The notes under the pieces are model-generated. The model worked only from the letters and a program-made list of their open reading frames with translations, was not told the origin of the DNA and did no database searches. The translations under genes and the position numbers were made by a program. From a bacterium (GTDB lineage: Bacteria; Hinthialibacterota; Hinthialibacteria; OLB16), in contig JAJVIK010000011.1 of assembly GCA_022072055.1 (NCBI GenBank), positions 120,587-184,586 on the forward strand: a stretch of 64,000 bases of DNA, in the 5' to 3' direction. Shown here in pieces: positions 47,966 through 56,832 of the stretch (the stretch's first letter is position 1; every line of letters begins with the position of its first letter).

Positions 47966-50900
47966 ATGCCGAGCAGATTCGCATCCCTTGGGGCTATCAC
48001 CTTGTCCCAGCGAAGTATCATTCATTTGCTCACGGTCGCGCTCGGCGCCGTGCTTATCCACTGGACAATTTACGCCGCGGCGGAGACCGCCAGCCCCGAT
48101 CAGGCGCTCAGCGACATCCTGAAGAGTCTCGAGACCCTTCGGTCCACCCCCGATTCCCTCGATGCGGTCCGGAAGCTGCTCCTTGATGAAGAGAATCGCC
48201 TTGAAACGGGGTTGGCCGAAACCGCCGCCGAGATTGAGCGCCTTAAGGCGGCCATTATCGAGGCGGAAAGGAACCGCGACGCGCTTCAGGGGCGCCTGGC
48301 CGCTCTTCAGACCGGACGCGCCCTGCTATCCGGTCCCGCGGGCGACCCGGCGGGAACTGAACCCCCTCCCGCCAATCCACCCGAGGTCGAGCAGCCCGCT
48401 CCCTCCGGACCGCCGCCGAAGGAGTCCGAGGATGAGCAACCTCCGAAACAGACCTTGCTGACCGCCCTGGAGGAAAAGGTCGATTTCGAGCGCGACATCC
48501 GTCCGATTATCATCAACAACTGTTTCGCCTGTCATGGTCCCGACCCGAACCAACGCAAGGGGGACCTCCGCCTGGATCGCCGGGAGGATCTTGTCAGGGA
48601 GACCGAAGGGGGCCGGCACATTGTCACCCCCGGCGACCCGAGCAAGAGCGAGCTCTATCGTCGAATCACCCTGGGCGAGGATCCGGACTTGATGCCCCCC
48701 AAAAGTTCCGGCAAGGAGCTGAAACCCGAACAGGTCGAGCTGATCCGCAAGTGGATTGAGCAGGGGGCCGAGTGGGCGGGCCACTGGGCCTACATTCCCC
48801 CCAAGCGTCCGCCGCTCCCGACGGTGAACAACTCCGCATGGGTCCGCAATGAGATCGATGCCTACATTCTGGCCCGCTTGGAGCAAGAGGGTCTTTCCCC
48901 GTCGCCCGAGGCCCCCAAGCACACCCTGATCCGTCGATTGAGCTTTGACCTGATCGGACTCCCTCCCAGGCCGGATGAAGTCTCGGCGTTTCTCGCGGAC
49001 AACAGCCCAGAGGCGTACGAGAAAGTGGTCGACCGCCTGCTGGCCTCGAGACACTATGGCGAGCGGATGGCCCAACAATGGCTCGACCTCTCCCGTTATG
49101 CCGATTCGGACGGTTATCACGCCGATTTCACCCGCTCGCTCTGGCAATACCGCGATTGGGTGATCAACGCCTTCAACGCCAACAAGCCTTTCGATGAGTT
49201 CACGGTCGAACAGCTCGCGGGGGACCTGCTCCCGAGACCGACACTCGACCAGAAAGTCGCGACCGCATTCAACCGCAACGGCATGACCAACACCGAGGGG
49301 GGCGCAGACGCCGCCGAGTACGCCACCAAGTATGTGATTGACCGGGTGAACACTACTTCGACCGTGTGGCTGGGGATCTCGATGGGGTGCTGCGAATGCC
49401 ATAATCACAAATTCGACCCGTTCACCCAGCGTGAGTTCTACCAACTGTACGACTTCTTCAACCAACTTCCGGAGGCGGGACTCGACAAGGACCCCTGTCC
49501 ACCCTTCATGAAGCTCCCATCCGACGAGCAGAAGGCGGAGATGGAACGATTGACCGCGAAGGCCGGGGAGCTGGAGCGGCAATTGGCCGCCAAGGTGGCC
49601 GAAGAAAGCCCTGAACTCGACCGCTTGCAGGGCGAGTGGGAAAGCCGGCTCTTGGCCGGGACCCTTCACATACCCGGCTTCAATTTGTCGCATTGGAGCG
49701 TGGTGGGACCGTTCCCCGCGCGCACCCAGGATGAGGCTTTCTCGAACGAATACGGGCCCGAACGCGGGGTCGATCTCACCCAAAAATTTGAGGACGGCAA
49801 GTTGGCTTGGGTGGAGCGCCCCGAGTGGGAGGATGGCGCTCCCCATGACCTGCCGGGAGCCAACGAGCTCGGGGCCACCTATTTGTTTCGCACGCTCAAC
49901 TCTGAGGAAGCGCGGGTCGCGACCTTTTACCTGGGGAGCAATGACGGTCTCAAGGTTTGGTTCAATGGCGAGACCCTCCTTTCCAAAGATCAGGGGCGGA
50001 AGCTCGAACCGAACCAGGACACCATCCAGGTGAATGTTCGAAAGGGGGAGAACACCCTGCTCCTGAAAGTCACCAATCATGGCGGGGCCTATGGATTCTA
50101 TTTCTCCTCGGACGCCAAGGTGGGGGTGAACCGTCTCGCGCGGGTTAAGGAGCTGGTCCGGATTGACCGTTCCGGCCGGACCGTTGAACAGGCCGATGAG
50201 ATTCGAAAGTATTACCGGACGGAGGTGGCTCCTGAAATCAAGTCGATCAGCTTGGAGCTCGCGGTGGCGCGCAAGTCCATTGCCGAATTGGACCAGCAGG
50301 TTCCGACTGTCCGGATCATGCAAGACATGGACCCCCCGCGCCCGACCCACATCCTCGTTCGCGGCGACTACCGGAACCAGGGAGAGCAGGTCCAACCCGG
50401 TGTGCCGGCGGTCTTGGGAGCCTTGCCGGTCGACAGGAGACCGACCCGATTGGACCTCGCCAAGTGGCTGGTGGACCCCAAACACCCGCTAGTCAGCCGG
50501 GTCACGGTCAACCGTTACTGGCAGATGTATTTCGGGACAGGTCTGGTCAAGACAAGTGAGGACTTCGGTGTGAACGGCGAGCTCCCTTCCCACCCGGAGT
50601 TGCTGGATTGGCTCGCGGTGGAATTCGTCGAAAGCGGGTGGGACATCAAGGCGATGCAGAAGAAGATCGTGATGTCCGCCACCTACCGTCAGCAGTCCTG
50701 TGTCTCAGAGGATATTCGAGGCCGTGATCCGGAGAACCGCCTGCTCGCGCGCGGCCCGAGACTGCGGCTCCCGGCGGAAATGGTGCGCGACAACGCCCTG
50801 GCCATCGCGGGCCTGTTCGACTGGGATCGTCCGGTGGGTGGGCCGAGCGTGCGGCCTTACCAGCCGCCCGGGCTCTGGGAGGAAAAGGCCTTCACTGGGT

Positions 50901-51394
50901 CGATCCAGTATGTTCAAAGCAAGGGGCAGGACCTTTACCGAAGGGGGATCTACACCTTCTGGAAACGCTCGGTTCCCTACCCTCAATTTGTCACCTTTGA
51001 CGCGCCCAATCGCGAGGTCTGCACCGCCCGCCGCGAGCGCACGAACACGCCCCTTCAAGCCTTTGTCACGCTAAACGAGGACACCTATGTCGAGGCCGCG
51101 AGGTTCCTTGCCCAACGGATGATCTTGGAGGGCGGGGCGACCCCGCTGGACAAGATCAACTACGCCTGCATGCTCGCGCTGGCTCGACCCGCCGAGGCGC
51201 GCGAGTGTGGCGTGCTCCTCGATCTTTACAGCGAGATGCTCCTGACCTACCAGGGAGACTGGAAAGGGGCGGTGGACCTGGTGAGCATCGGAGAATCCCC
51301 CAGAAATCCGGATTTGAATGTCATGGAGCTCGCGGCCTGGACCACGGTGGCCAGCACGATCCTAAATCTGGATGAGACCATTACCAAGGAGTAG
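47966..51394 (+). CDS. PSCyt1-DUF1549-DUF1553 (planctomycete-type) exported protein with carbohydrate-binding insert
   Basis: 1142 aa from ATG 47966 (GGGGAG five bases upstream). Residues 14-36 are hydrophobic, perhaps a signal anchor. A helical coil at 40-110 and a Pro-rich linker to 165 precede a planctomycete cytochrome-c domain with one heme motif, NCFACHGPD (Cys186-His190). DUF1549 follows (WVRNEIDAYILARLEQEGLS, RRLSFDLIGLPPRPDEV, CCECHNHKFDPFTQREFYQL). An insert at about 560-710 resembles a PA14/jelly-roll module (FYLGSNDGLKVWFNG). DUF1553 covers the end (LAKWLVDPKHPLVSRVTVNR, VMSATYRQQS). These proteins are typical of Planctomycetota and are proposed to act on polysaccharides in concert with DUF1501 proteins; the chemistry is unproved. 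Confidence 0.9.
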   Translation: MPSRFASLGAITLSQRSIIHLLTVALGAVLIHWTIYAAAETASPDQALSDILKSLETLRSTPDSLDAVRKLLLDEENRLETGLAETAAEIERLKAAIIEAERNRDALQGRLAALQTGRALLSGPAGDPAGTEPPPANPPEVEQPAPSGPPPKESEDEQPPKQTLLTALEEKVDFERDIRPIIINNCFACHGPDPNQRKGDLRLDRREDLVRETEGGRHIVTPGDPSKSELYRRITLGEDPDLMPPKSSGKELKPEQVELIRKWIEQGAEWAGHWAYIPPKRPPLPTVNNSAWVRNEIDAYILARLEQEGLSPSPEAPKHTLIRRLSFDLIGLPPRPDEVSAFLADNSPEAYEKVVDRLLASRHYGERMAQQWLDLSRYADSDGYHADFTRSLWQYRDWVINAFNANKPFDEFTVEQLAGDLLPRPTLDQKVATAFNRNGMTNTEGGADAAEYATKYVIDRVNTTSTVWLGISMGCCECHNHKFDPFTQREFYQLYDFFNQLPEAGLDKDPCPPFMKLPSDEQKAEMERLTAKAGELERQLAAKVAEESPELDRLQGEWESRLLAGTLHIPGFNLSHWSVVGPFPARTQDEAFSNEYGPERGVDLTQKFEDGKLAWVERPEWEDGAPHDLPGANELGATYLFRTLNSEEARVATFYLGSNDGLKVWFNGETLLSKDQGRKLEPNQDTIQVNVRKGENTLLLKVTNHGGAYGFYFSSDAKVGVNRLARVKELVRIDRSGRTVEQADEIRKYYRTEVAPEIKSISLELAVARKSIAELDQQVPTVRIMQDMDPPRPTHILVRGDYRNQGEQVQPGVPAVLGALPVDRRPTRLDLAKWLVDPKHPLVSRVTVNRYWQMYFGTGLVKTSEDFGVNGELPSHPELLDWLAVEFVESGWDIKAMQKKIVMSATYRQQSCVSEDIRGRDPENRLLARGPRLRLPAEMVRDNALAIAGLFDWDRPVGGPSVRPYQPPGLWEEKAFTGSIQYVQSKGQDLYRRGIYTFWKRSVPYPQFVTFDAPNREVCTARRERTNTPLQAFVTLNEDTYVEAARFLAQRMILEGGATPLDKINYACMLALARPAEARECGVLLDLYSEMLLTYQGDWKGAVDLVSIGESPRNPDLNVMELAAWTTVASTILNLDETITKE

Positions 51395-51399
51395 CGCGG

Positions 51400-52845
51400 A
51401 TGGACCAGCTCGAAATGATCCGAAGCATGACTCGGCGGCACTTTTTCGGTCGCGCGAGCCGCGGCATTGGAGCCTTGGCGCTGGCCTCGGTCCTCGACCG
51501 GAGCCTTTTGGCCGCTCCGGAAACCGAGCTCCCGACCACGCATGGCGTCCTGCCGCGGCTGCATCATGCCCCCAAGGCCAAACGGATCATCTATCTGTTC
51601 CAGTCGGGCGCGCCCTCGCAGCTCGACCTGTTCGACTATAAGCCCAAGCTGGTTGAGCTCTCCGGTCAGCCGATGCCCGAAAGTTTCACCCAGGGCCAGC
51701 GTATCGCTCAGCTCGCCGGACAGAAGTTGGTGTGCGTGGGGACCAAATACAAGTTTCAGAGGCACGGCCAGTCCGGGGCCGAGATCTCCGAACTGTTCCC
51801 GCATCTGGCGGGGATTGTGGACGACATCGCGATTGTCAAATCGATTCACACCGATGCGATCAACCACGATCCCGCGGTCACCCTGATCCAGACCGGCGGC
51901 CAACAGCCGGGCAGACCCACGATGGGGGCTTGGTTCTCGTACGGGCTTGGGAGCGAGAACGACCAGCTTCCCGCCTTCGTGGTCCTGACTTCGGGCGGCA
52001 CGCTCGACCAACCCCTCTTGGCGCGTTACTGGGGCAGCGGTTTTCTCCCGAGCAGCCATCAGGGCGTGGAGTTCCGCTCCAGCGGCGACCCGATCCTGTT
52101 CGTCTCCAACCCGAAGGGAATCACTCCGGATGTCCGTCGAAGGATGCTCGACAGCATTCATGAGCTCAACGGTCTCAAGCTGGAGACTGCCGGCGATCCG
52201 GAGATCGAGACCCGAATCAAGGCCTATGAGATGGCCTACCGGATGCAGACCAGCGTGCCCGAACTGATGGACCTTTCAGATGAACCTCAAGCCATGCTCG
52301 ACCTATATGGCGCCAAGCCCGGCGAGCCTTCCTCATACGCCAACAACTGCCTGTTGGCCCGGCGATTGGCGGAGCGCGGGGTCCGCTTTGTCCAGCTCTA
52401 TCACCGAGGCTGGGATCAGCACAACAACCTGCCCGACGAGATCACTCGCCAGTGCGCAGCCACCGATCAGGCCACCGCGGCCCTCATCAAGGACCTCAAG
52501 CAGCGCGGCTTGTTCGAGGATACATTGGTCATTTGGGGCGGCGAGTTCGGTCGCACTCCGATGAACCAGGGCGAGATGAACGCGGGCAATTACGGGCGCG
52601 ACCACCACATGAAGGCGTTTGCCATCTGGATGGCGGGTGGCGGAATCAAGGGCGGAGTTTCAATCGGCGCGACCGACGAACTTGGCTACAACGTGGTCGA
52701 GGATCCGGTCCATATCAATGATTTCCAGGCCACGGTGATGCACTGCATGGGGGTGGACCACAAACGGTTGACCTATCGGTTCCAGGGACGGGATTTCCGT
52801 CTCACGGATGTGGGCGGGAATGTGATACAAAAGATCCTAGCGTGA
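51400..52845 (+). CDS. DUF1501 protein with Tat signal (sulfatase-like fold)
   Basis: 481 aa from ATG 51400 with AAGGAG eight bases upstream, inside the end of the previous gene's stop region. The Tat signal is MTRRHFFGRASRGIGALALA. The body matches DUF1501: AKRIIYLFQSGAPSQLDLFD (the metal-proximal FQxGAPSxxDxFD), SEPMPxSF-like QPMPESFTQGQ, HTDAINHDPAVTLIQTGG, WGGEFGRTPMNQG, GRDHHMKAFAIWMAGGGIKG and GVDHKRLTYRFQGRDFRLTD. These residues place metal-binding His/Asp in a sulfatase/phosphatase-type fold. Almost always linked with a DUF1549/1553 gene, as here. The end overlaps the opposing Uma2 gene by 9 bases. Confidence 0.92.
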   Translation: MDQLEMIRSMTRRHFFGRASRGIGALALASVLDRSLLAAPETELPTTHGVLPRLHHAPKAKRIIYLFQSGAPSQLDLFDYKPKLVELSGQPMPESFTQGQRIAQLAGQKLVCVGTKYKFQRHGQSGAEISELFPHLAGIVDDIAIVKSIHTDAINHDPAVTLIQTGGQQPGRPTMGAWFSYGLGSENDQLPAFVVLTSGGTLDQPLLARYWGSGFLPSSHQGVEFRSSGDPILFVSNPKGITPDVRRRMLDSIHELNGLKLETAGDPEIETRIKAYEMAYRMQTSVPELMDLSDEPQAMLDLYGAKPGEPSSYANNCLLARRLAERGVRFVQLYHRGWDQHNNLPDEITRQCAATDQATAALIKDLKQRGLFEDTLVIWGGEFGRTPMNQGEMNAGNYGRDHHMKAFAIWMAGGGIKGGVSIGATDELGYNVVEDPVHINDFQATVMHCMGVDHKRLTYRFQGRDFRLTDVGGNVIQKILA

Positions 52846-53442
52846 CTGCGGATCCGGAACCTCTTCCTCGGGTCTCAGTTCGACCTTGTGATAGACTTCG
52901 GCGAGTGGGAGCGTGCACTCAATCGAGGGGATTTCAATCGTGGACTCGATCCCTTTCGTGTGGGAAAGACGCCATGTCCCGTTGGATTGTCGACTGTAAA
53001 CCTCGATGGATGGCTTCGCTTGGGAGACAAGAACGTAGTCTTGAAGGGAGTCAATTCGACGGTAGTGCTCGAATTTCCTCCCTCGGTCATAGCCCTCCGT
53101 TGATCGGGAGAGAACCTCGACGATCACCAACGGATTTAGAAGTGTATCGGTTTCCGAGTCATGAAACTTCAGCTCCGCCGGGGCGACCACGACATCGGGA
53201 TAGGTGAACAATCCAGCCTCTGGAACAAACACGCGCGTGTCCGATTGGGAGACCCTCTGCGGTTTATTCTTGAGTCGGACTCGCAGTTCCGATGCAATAT
53301 TGACCGCAATTGTATTGTGCGCGAAGGATGCTCCAACCATGGGAAAACTCTCACCCCTATAATATTGGCTCTTATACGGAGCCTTGCGCTCCTGCTCCAG
53401 GTACTCCTCCGGGGTCACATGGGGCCTGCTCAAGACCGACAT
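52837..53442 (-). CDS. Uma2 family (DUF820) putative endonuclease
   Basis: 201 aa from ATG 53442, seven bases after AGGAGG. RPHVTPEEYLEQERKAPYKS, YRGESFPMVGASFAHNTIAV, VFVPEAGLFTYPDVVVAPAE, NPLVIVEVLSRSTEGYDRGR and KFEHYRRIDSLQDYVLVSQ are the classical order of this family, with the PD-(D/E)xK-like catalytic set (YPDVVV and VEVLS). The biological role is unknown; members multiply in Planctomycetota, Cyanobacteria and Chloroflexota genomes. It stands alone, between the convergent DUF1501 gene and the secretin-like gene. Confidence 0.85.
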   Translation of the reverse strand: MSVLSRPHVTPEEYLEQERKAPYKSQYYRGESFPMVGASFAHNTIAVNIASELRVRLKNKPQRVSQSDTRVFVPEAGLFTYPDVVVAPAELKFHDSETDTLLNPLVIVEVLSRSTEGYDRGRKFEHYRRIDSLQDYVLVSQAKPSIEVYSRQSNGTWRLSHTKGIESTIEIPSIECTLPLAEVYHKVELRPEEEVPDPQSR

Positions 53443-53522
53443 GGGAGATCCTCCTTCCACATCGAAGGATACAAGAGGAGGGCCTGCCCTTCAACGGAGA
53501 AGAGCAGGCCCAGGAGTTCGTT

Positions 53523-54923
53523 TCAGTCCAGTTTCTTGAGACGGAGGACAAGAATGAGGGTTTCTCCCTCCGCGCCAGTGAAACTCCCCACCAGGATCGG
53601 GCGGTTGAAGACAATCTTTGCCTTGCCCCTGAGCGGCTCAACCTTTTGCACGCGGTCCGTCATGAGCTCGCCGGTCTCCCCGACTCTCGCTGATCTCACC
53701 TGGAACTTCCGCTCAAACGACACGCTCACCTCCAGTGACTCTGTCGCGTTCCTGAAGGTGAAACGATAGTCGCCCACGGTCGCCTGGACCTCCCAGCCTC
53801 TGGCTGAGGGGTCGAAAACGGTTTGAACGATGGTGGCTCCCACGCTCGAAACGGAAGGGAACGCGAAGGGGGAAAGGTCCTGGGGGGTCAGACCCATATT
53901 CAGGGCTTCTTGCGACAACTCAGTCTCGCCGGCGGATGATTCCTGGGATTTTCGCCCCCTCGCGATCAGTTGCTTTTCGGTCTTCATCATGTGCTCTTGG
54001 ACACTGGCCATGTCCCGTCGCAGGCCCTCCACCCTGGCCATTTCGTCACGAGCTTCATCGACCCGCCCCTGAACCTTCATCAGCTCGGTCTCCTGAAGGC
54101 GCTTCTCAATCTCCACCTGTAGATTGTCGATGGCCTCTTGCATCCTGGCGATGGTCGCATCCACAACCTCATCCTCGCCCTTGAGCAGTAGGGCCTCAAT
54201 CCGGACTGCTTGTATTCCTGGAGCCTCCGAGAACGACTCCTCCCTGGGCGGCGCCTTCTTCAGGGCCTCCCCGTAGGCATCCGAAAGCTGCTCAATGAAC
54301 AACGCCCCGCGGTCCAGTTCTTGTGATGGTGCAACCAGGATGACAACGTTGGAGCGTGCATCGTAGGAGTAGACCCCGTTCGGACCCAGCATCGGCTTCA
54401 CCATGGACAGCATGTTCTCTGGAATCGCCGAGGAGAGATTGATCGCGCGAAGGGTCAGCTCGGATTCCGGCATGGCCTGAGAGTGCCCGCCGTACCCGCC
54501 TCCGGATTGAAAGACCCCACCGACACCTCCCCCACCGCCGCCATACTGGACTCCACCCATGCCCCAATCGGCTGGCCCGAAATCGGACGGAGCACGCAGT
54601 CGTTTCTGCATCTCCTCCGAGTACCTCTGGAGTCCCTCGGTTTGACTCCGCAGCACCTTCTCCTTCGCGCGGATCCGTTCCTCAAGAAGCTGCATCTTTT
54701 TGAGTTCCGCCTTGATCTCCTCCGGAGACTTGCGTTGATCCTGCAATTGTTTCAGGAGGATTTCGTGCAGATCCTTAAGGGTCTTTTCGTCGGTCCCCCC
54801 GGGGACACTCGGGCCGGACTCGATTTCGACCACCTTGTCGTCCTGAACCACCTGTCCGGCTCCCGGCAGTGGGTTGAGCAGGAAGAAACTCAGCGACATT
54901 GCACTCAGCCAACGCTTCATCAT
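53523..54923 (-). CDS. Exported coiled-coil protein with secretin-N-like domain, last gene of an ECF sigma operon
   Basis: 466 aa, unrecognised as a whole. A signal peptide (RWLSAMSLSFFLLNPLPGAG) is followed by a coiled-coil region (about 50-108, EIKAELKKMQLLEERIRAKE), a Gly-rich hinge (about 122-147, GGGGGGVGGVFQSGGGYGG), and a domain of about 50 residues (LRAINLSSAIPENMLSMVKP ... GVYSYDARSNVVILVAPSQ) shaped like the N1 domains of secretins and related pilotins. A second helix-rich coil (260-330) and a C-terminal beta domain (VRSARVGETGELMTDRVQKV) follow. It follows the anti-sigma gene by 61 bp on the same strand. It probably acts in the periplasm; the function is unknown. Confidence 0.65.
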   Translation of the reverse strand: MMKRWLSAMSLSFFLLNPLPGAGQVVQDDKVVEIESGPSVPGGTDEKTLKDLHEILLKQLQDQRKSPEEIKAELKKMQLLEERIRAKEKVLRSQTEGLQRYSEEMQKRLRAPSDFGPADWGMGGVQYGGGGGGVGGVFQSGGGYGGHSQAMPESELTLRAINLSSAIPENMLSMVKPMLGPNGVYSYDARSNVVILVAPSQELDRGALFIEQLSDAYGEALKKAPPREESFSEAPGIQAVRIEALLLKGEDEVVDATIARMQEAIDNLQVEIEKRLQETELMKVQGRVDEARDEMARVEGLRRDMASVQEHMMKTEKQLIARGRKSQESSAGETELSQEALNMGLTPQDLSPFAFPSVSSVGATIVQTVFDPSARGWEVQATVGDYRFTFRNATESLEVSVSFERKFQVRSARVGETGELMTDRVQKVEPLRGKAKIVFNRPILVGSFTGAEGETLILVLRLKKLD

Positions 54924-54984
54924 TTTCTCTCTCCTTCTGTACCATCAACAGTCGTATCGATGCCGTTTAGAGTCCGAAACGCCC

Positions 54985-55575
54985 TCAGAAAGTCAGCATC
55001 ACCAGAGCTCCACCCAGGGTCTCCCCCTCCAAGACCGCGCCGTAGACCGGCTTGCCTTCCTCGTACTTGACCGTGGGGGTGAGCTTCACATTCTTGAGTC
55101 CAGCCATTTGCCAGAAATCGCTGCCCTTGGGCGCCGGGGTCTGGACCGCCTCGACCACGCTTGATTGGACCTCAGGCGTCGGAAGCGCCGCGGATGGGTT
55201 TGAAACGGATTCGACCAGCTCAGTCCCTTCAGCGCCTATAGCGTCTGGCGCCTGGACCGGGTGCGCAAAGAGAAAGTACCCCGCCACAAGACCGCAGAGG
55301 AACACGGCGCCACCTTGGAGGACATATCTCCACGGCGAAACCGGCGAGTAACCCCTGTCCTGGCGCGACCCGCGCCAGGCGACGGAAAAGATATCCGAGC
55401 TCTCCTCTCTTGCGAGTTCCGGGACGGTATGGGCCTCGAACTGGACCAGGAAGGCTTTAAGGCGTTTCACCCGCATCGCGCACTCCTCGCACTCCGCGAG
55501 GTGTGTTCCCAGCTCAGCGCCTCCTTCCAGATTCAGCGCGCCGGAAACCAGGTCTTTCTCAGAGGGATGTTTCAT
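54985..55575 (-). CDS. Zinc-finger anti-sigma factor, single-pass membrane
   Basis: 196 aa. The N-terminal anti-sigma domain contains the ZAS motif: HLAECEECAMRVKR, with His and CxxC. One membrane segment follows (VLQGGAVFLCGLVAGYFLF, about residues 87-107), then a periplasmic part ending VYGAVLEGETLGGALVMLTF. It overlaps the sigma gene by 17 bases. It should bind the ECF sigma at the inner membrane and release it on a signal; the periplasmic part is the likely sensor. Confidence 0.85.
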   Translation of the reverse strand: MKHPSEKDLVSGALNLEGGAELGTHLAECEECAMRVKRLKAFLVQFEAHTVPELAREESSDIFSVAWRGSRQDRGYSPVSPWRYVLQGGAVFLCGLVAGYFLFAHPVQAPDAIGAEGTELVESVSNPSAALPTPEVQSSVVEAVQTPAPKGSDFWQMAGLKNVKLTPTVKYEEGKPVYGAVLEGETLGGALVMLTF

Positions 55576-56173
55576 CGTGTCCCCCTCCTTCCTCGGATAG
55601 GCTTCGTAGACTCCGCCGCAGGGCTTGAATGGCCCGGAACAGGTGGCTCTTGACCGATCCCTCCCGGCATCCCATCGCCGCGGCCACTTCGGTGATGGAG
55701 AGTTCCTCGAAATACCTCAACACAAACGCCTGACGCTGCTTGGCCGGCAGGTGTCTCAACGCCTCCTCGATGGCGCGACTCCTTCGCGATTCCTCCAGCG
55801 CGACCCGCTGGCTGGCGGGAACCGGCGGGAGCAGCTCCACGCCCTCCGGGGGATTGCTCAGGCTGATTGGCGCCAGCCTCTTTCGCCGCCTCCACCTCGA
55901 CCGCGCGGCGTTCAGCGCAATCGAAAGGAGCCAAGTTCCGAACCGGCTCCGACCGTGATATCGGCCAATTGACGAAAACGCGCGCAGCCAGGTCTCCTGG
56001 CACAGCTCGCGCGCCTCCTCCACATCCAGGACCATCCGGTAAACCACCCTCCAGACCCTCTCGCGGTGAAGATCGTAGAGGGCGCGAGCGGCGCGACGGT
56101 CCCCTTGGCGCGCGGCCTCCACCAGCAGGTCCTCATCCACCTCGCGTGTCTCTTTCACCCGTGGGCTCGGCAT
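55559..56173 (-). CDS. ECF (sigma-70 family, group IV) RNA polymerase sigma factor
   Basis: 204 aa. Region 2: AARALYDLHRERVWRVVYRM, EARELCQETWLRAFSSIGRY and FGTWLLSIALNAARSRWRRR. Region 4: ALRHLPAKQRQAFVLRYFEE and LSITEVAAAMGCREGSVKSH, followed by an Arg-rich helix. Length and lack of region 3 mark it as ECF. A well-placed candidate ECF promoter lies at 56191-56217, suggesting autoregulation. The three-gene order sigma, anti-sigma, exported protein is probably one unit. Confidence 0.92.
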   Translation of the reverse strand: MPSPRVKETREVDEDLLVEAARQGDRRAARALYDLHRERVWRVVYRMVLDVEEARELCQETWLRAFSSIGRYHGRSRFGTWLLSIALNAARSRWRRRKRLAPISLSNPPEGVELLPPVPASQRVALEESRRSRAIEEALRHLPAKQRQAFVLRYFEELSITEVAAAMGCREGSVKSHLFRAIQALRRSLRSLSEEGGGHDETSL

Positions 56174-56190
56174 TCGATCTGATCCTATTA

Positions 56191-56217
56191 GACGCGGCGG
56201 GATGAATTAGGTTTACA
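56191..56217 (-). promoter_or_regulatory. Candidate ECF promoter upstream of the sigma gene
   Basis: On the minus strand TGTAAAC (56217-56211), a 16-base spacer, then CGTC (56194-56191). This is close to the typical TGAAAC-N16-CGTC of many ECF sigmas. The start near 56184 leaves only about 11 bases before the ATG at 56173. Autoregulation is inference. Confidence 0.55.
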
Positions 56218-56425
56218 GGAAATCCTTGAATCGAGGAGGGCATGGGAACTCTGGGATCCGAGGAGAATGGCAAGCGCGCCCCTTCCACGCTTTCCATTCC
56301 TTCCACGGATTACCACGATTCAAACAGGCAACGACCGAGGTCTGCCCTCCCTGCGGCCAATTGGATCGAAACCGTGATCGGGCTATCCTACCGGATATGC
56401 GCCTCGATCCCGTGGAGGACTCTTG

Positions 56426-56818
56426 ATGAAGCTGCGAATTCAGCGCAATTCTCTGCGACTTCGGCTCACTCAGTCCGAAGTCGCGGGCTTGGCCGAAAGG
56501 GGCCGGATAGCTGAAAGCATTCGATTCGGCCCAGGAGAGGGAACTGAGCTCAGGTATGAATTGGTCGCCTCCGAAGCCGCGCCGAGCCTGACAGCCTCCT
56601 TCCTGGGGGGTGTGGTCGCTGTCACAATTCCCGCCGGCAGGGTCCGCGATTGGGCCGGATCGGAAGAGGTGTCCCTCGATGCGCAGATCCCGCTTGGCAG
56701 CGAGGAGTCTCTCAAGATTCTGGTGGAAAAGGACTTCAAGTGTCTGGCTCCCCGACCCGGTGAAGATGAATCGGATGCTTTCCCCCACCCGAAGGAAGGC
56801 TGCGGGGACTGTTGCTGA
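56426..56818 (+). CDS. Small DUF7009-like protein of unknown function
   Basis: 130 aa from ATG 56426, with GGAGG seven bases upstream. MKLRIQRNSLRLRLTQSEVA begins a short mainly beta sequence with LVEKDFKCLAPRPGEDESDA and ending CGDCC. This matches my recollection of the DUF7009 family (about 120-130 aa, ending in Cys after a FPHP-like segment). No function is known. The final Cys-rich tip could bind a metal. It overlaps a TTG start of the next gene, so it may be co-translated with it. Confidence 0.7.
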   Translation: MKLRIQRNSLRLRLTQSEVAGLAERGRIAESIRFGPGEGTELRYELVASEAAPSLTASFLGGVVAVTIPAGRVRDWAGSEEVSLDAQIPLGSEESLKILVEKDFKCLAPRPGEDESDAFPHPKEGCGDCC

Positions 56819-56832
56819 ACTCACTCCTCCTC

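Noticed and set aside
48326-50485. Long open frame on the minus strand across the DUF1549 gene
   Set aside because: No family motif; the plus-strand gene has the CxxCH heme site and DUF1549/1553 signatures.
56218-56425. Short plus-strand frame between the ECF promoter and the small DUF7009-like gene
   Set aside because: No ribosome site and no recognisable protein-like content.
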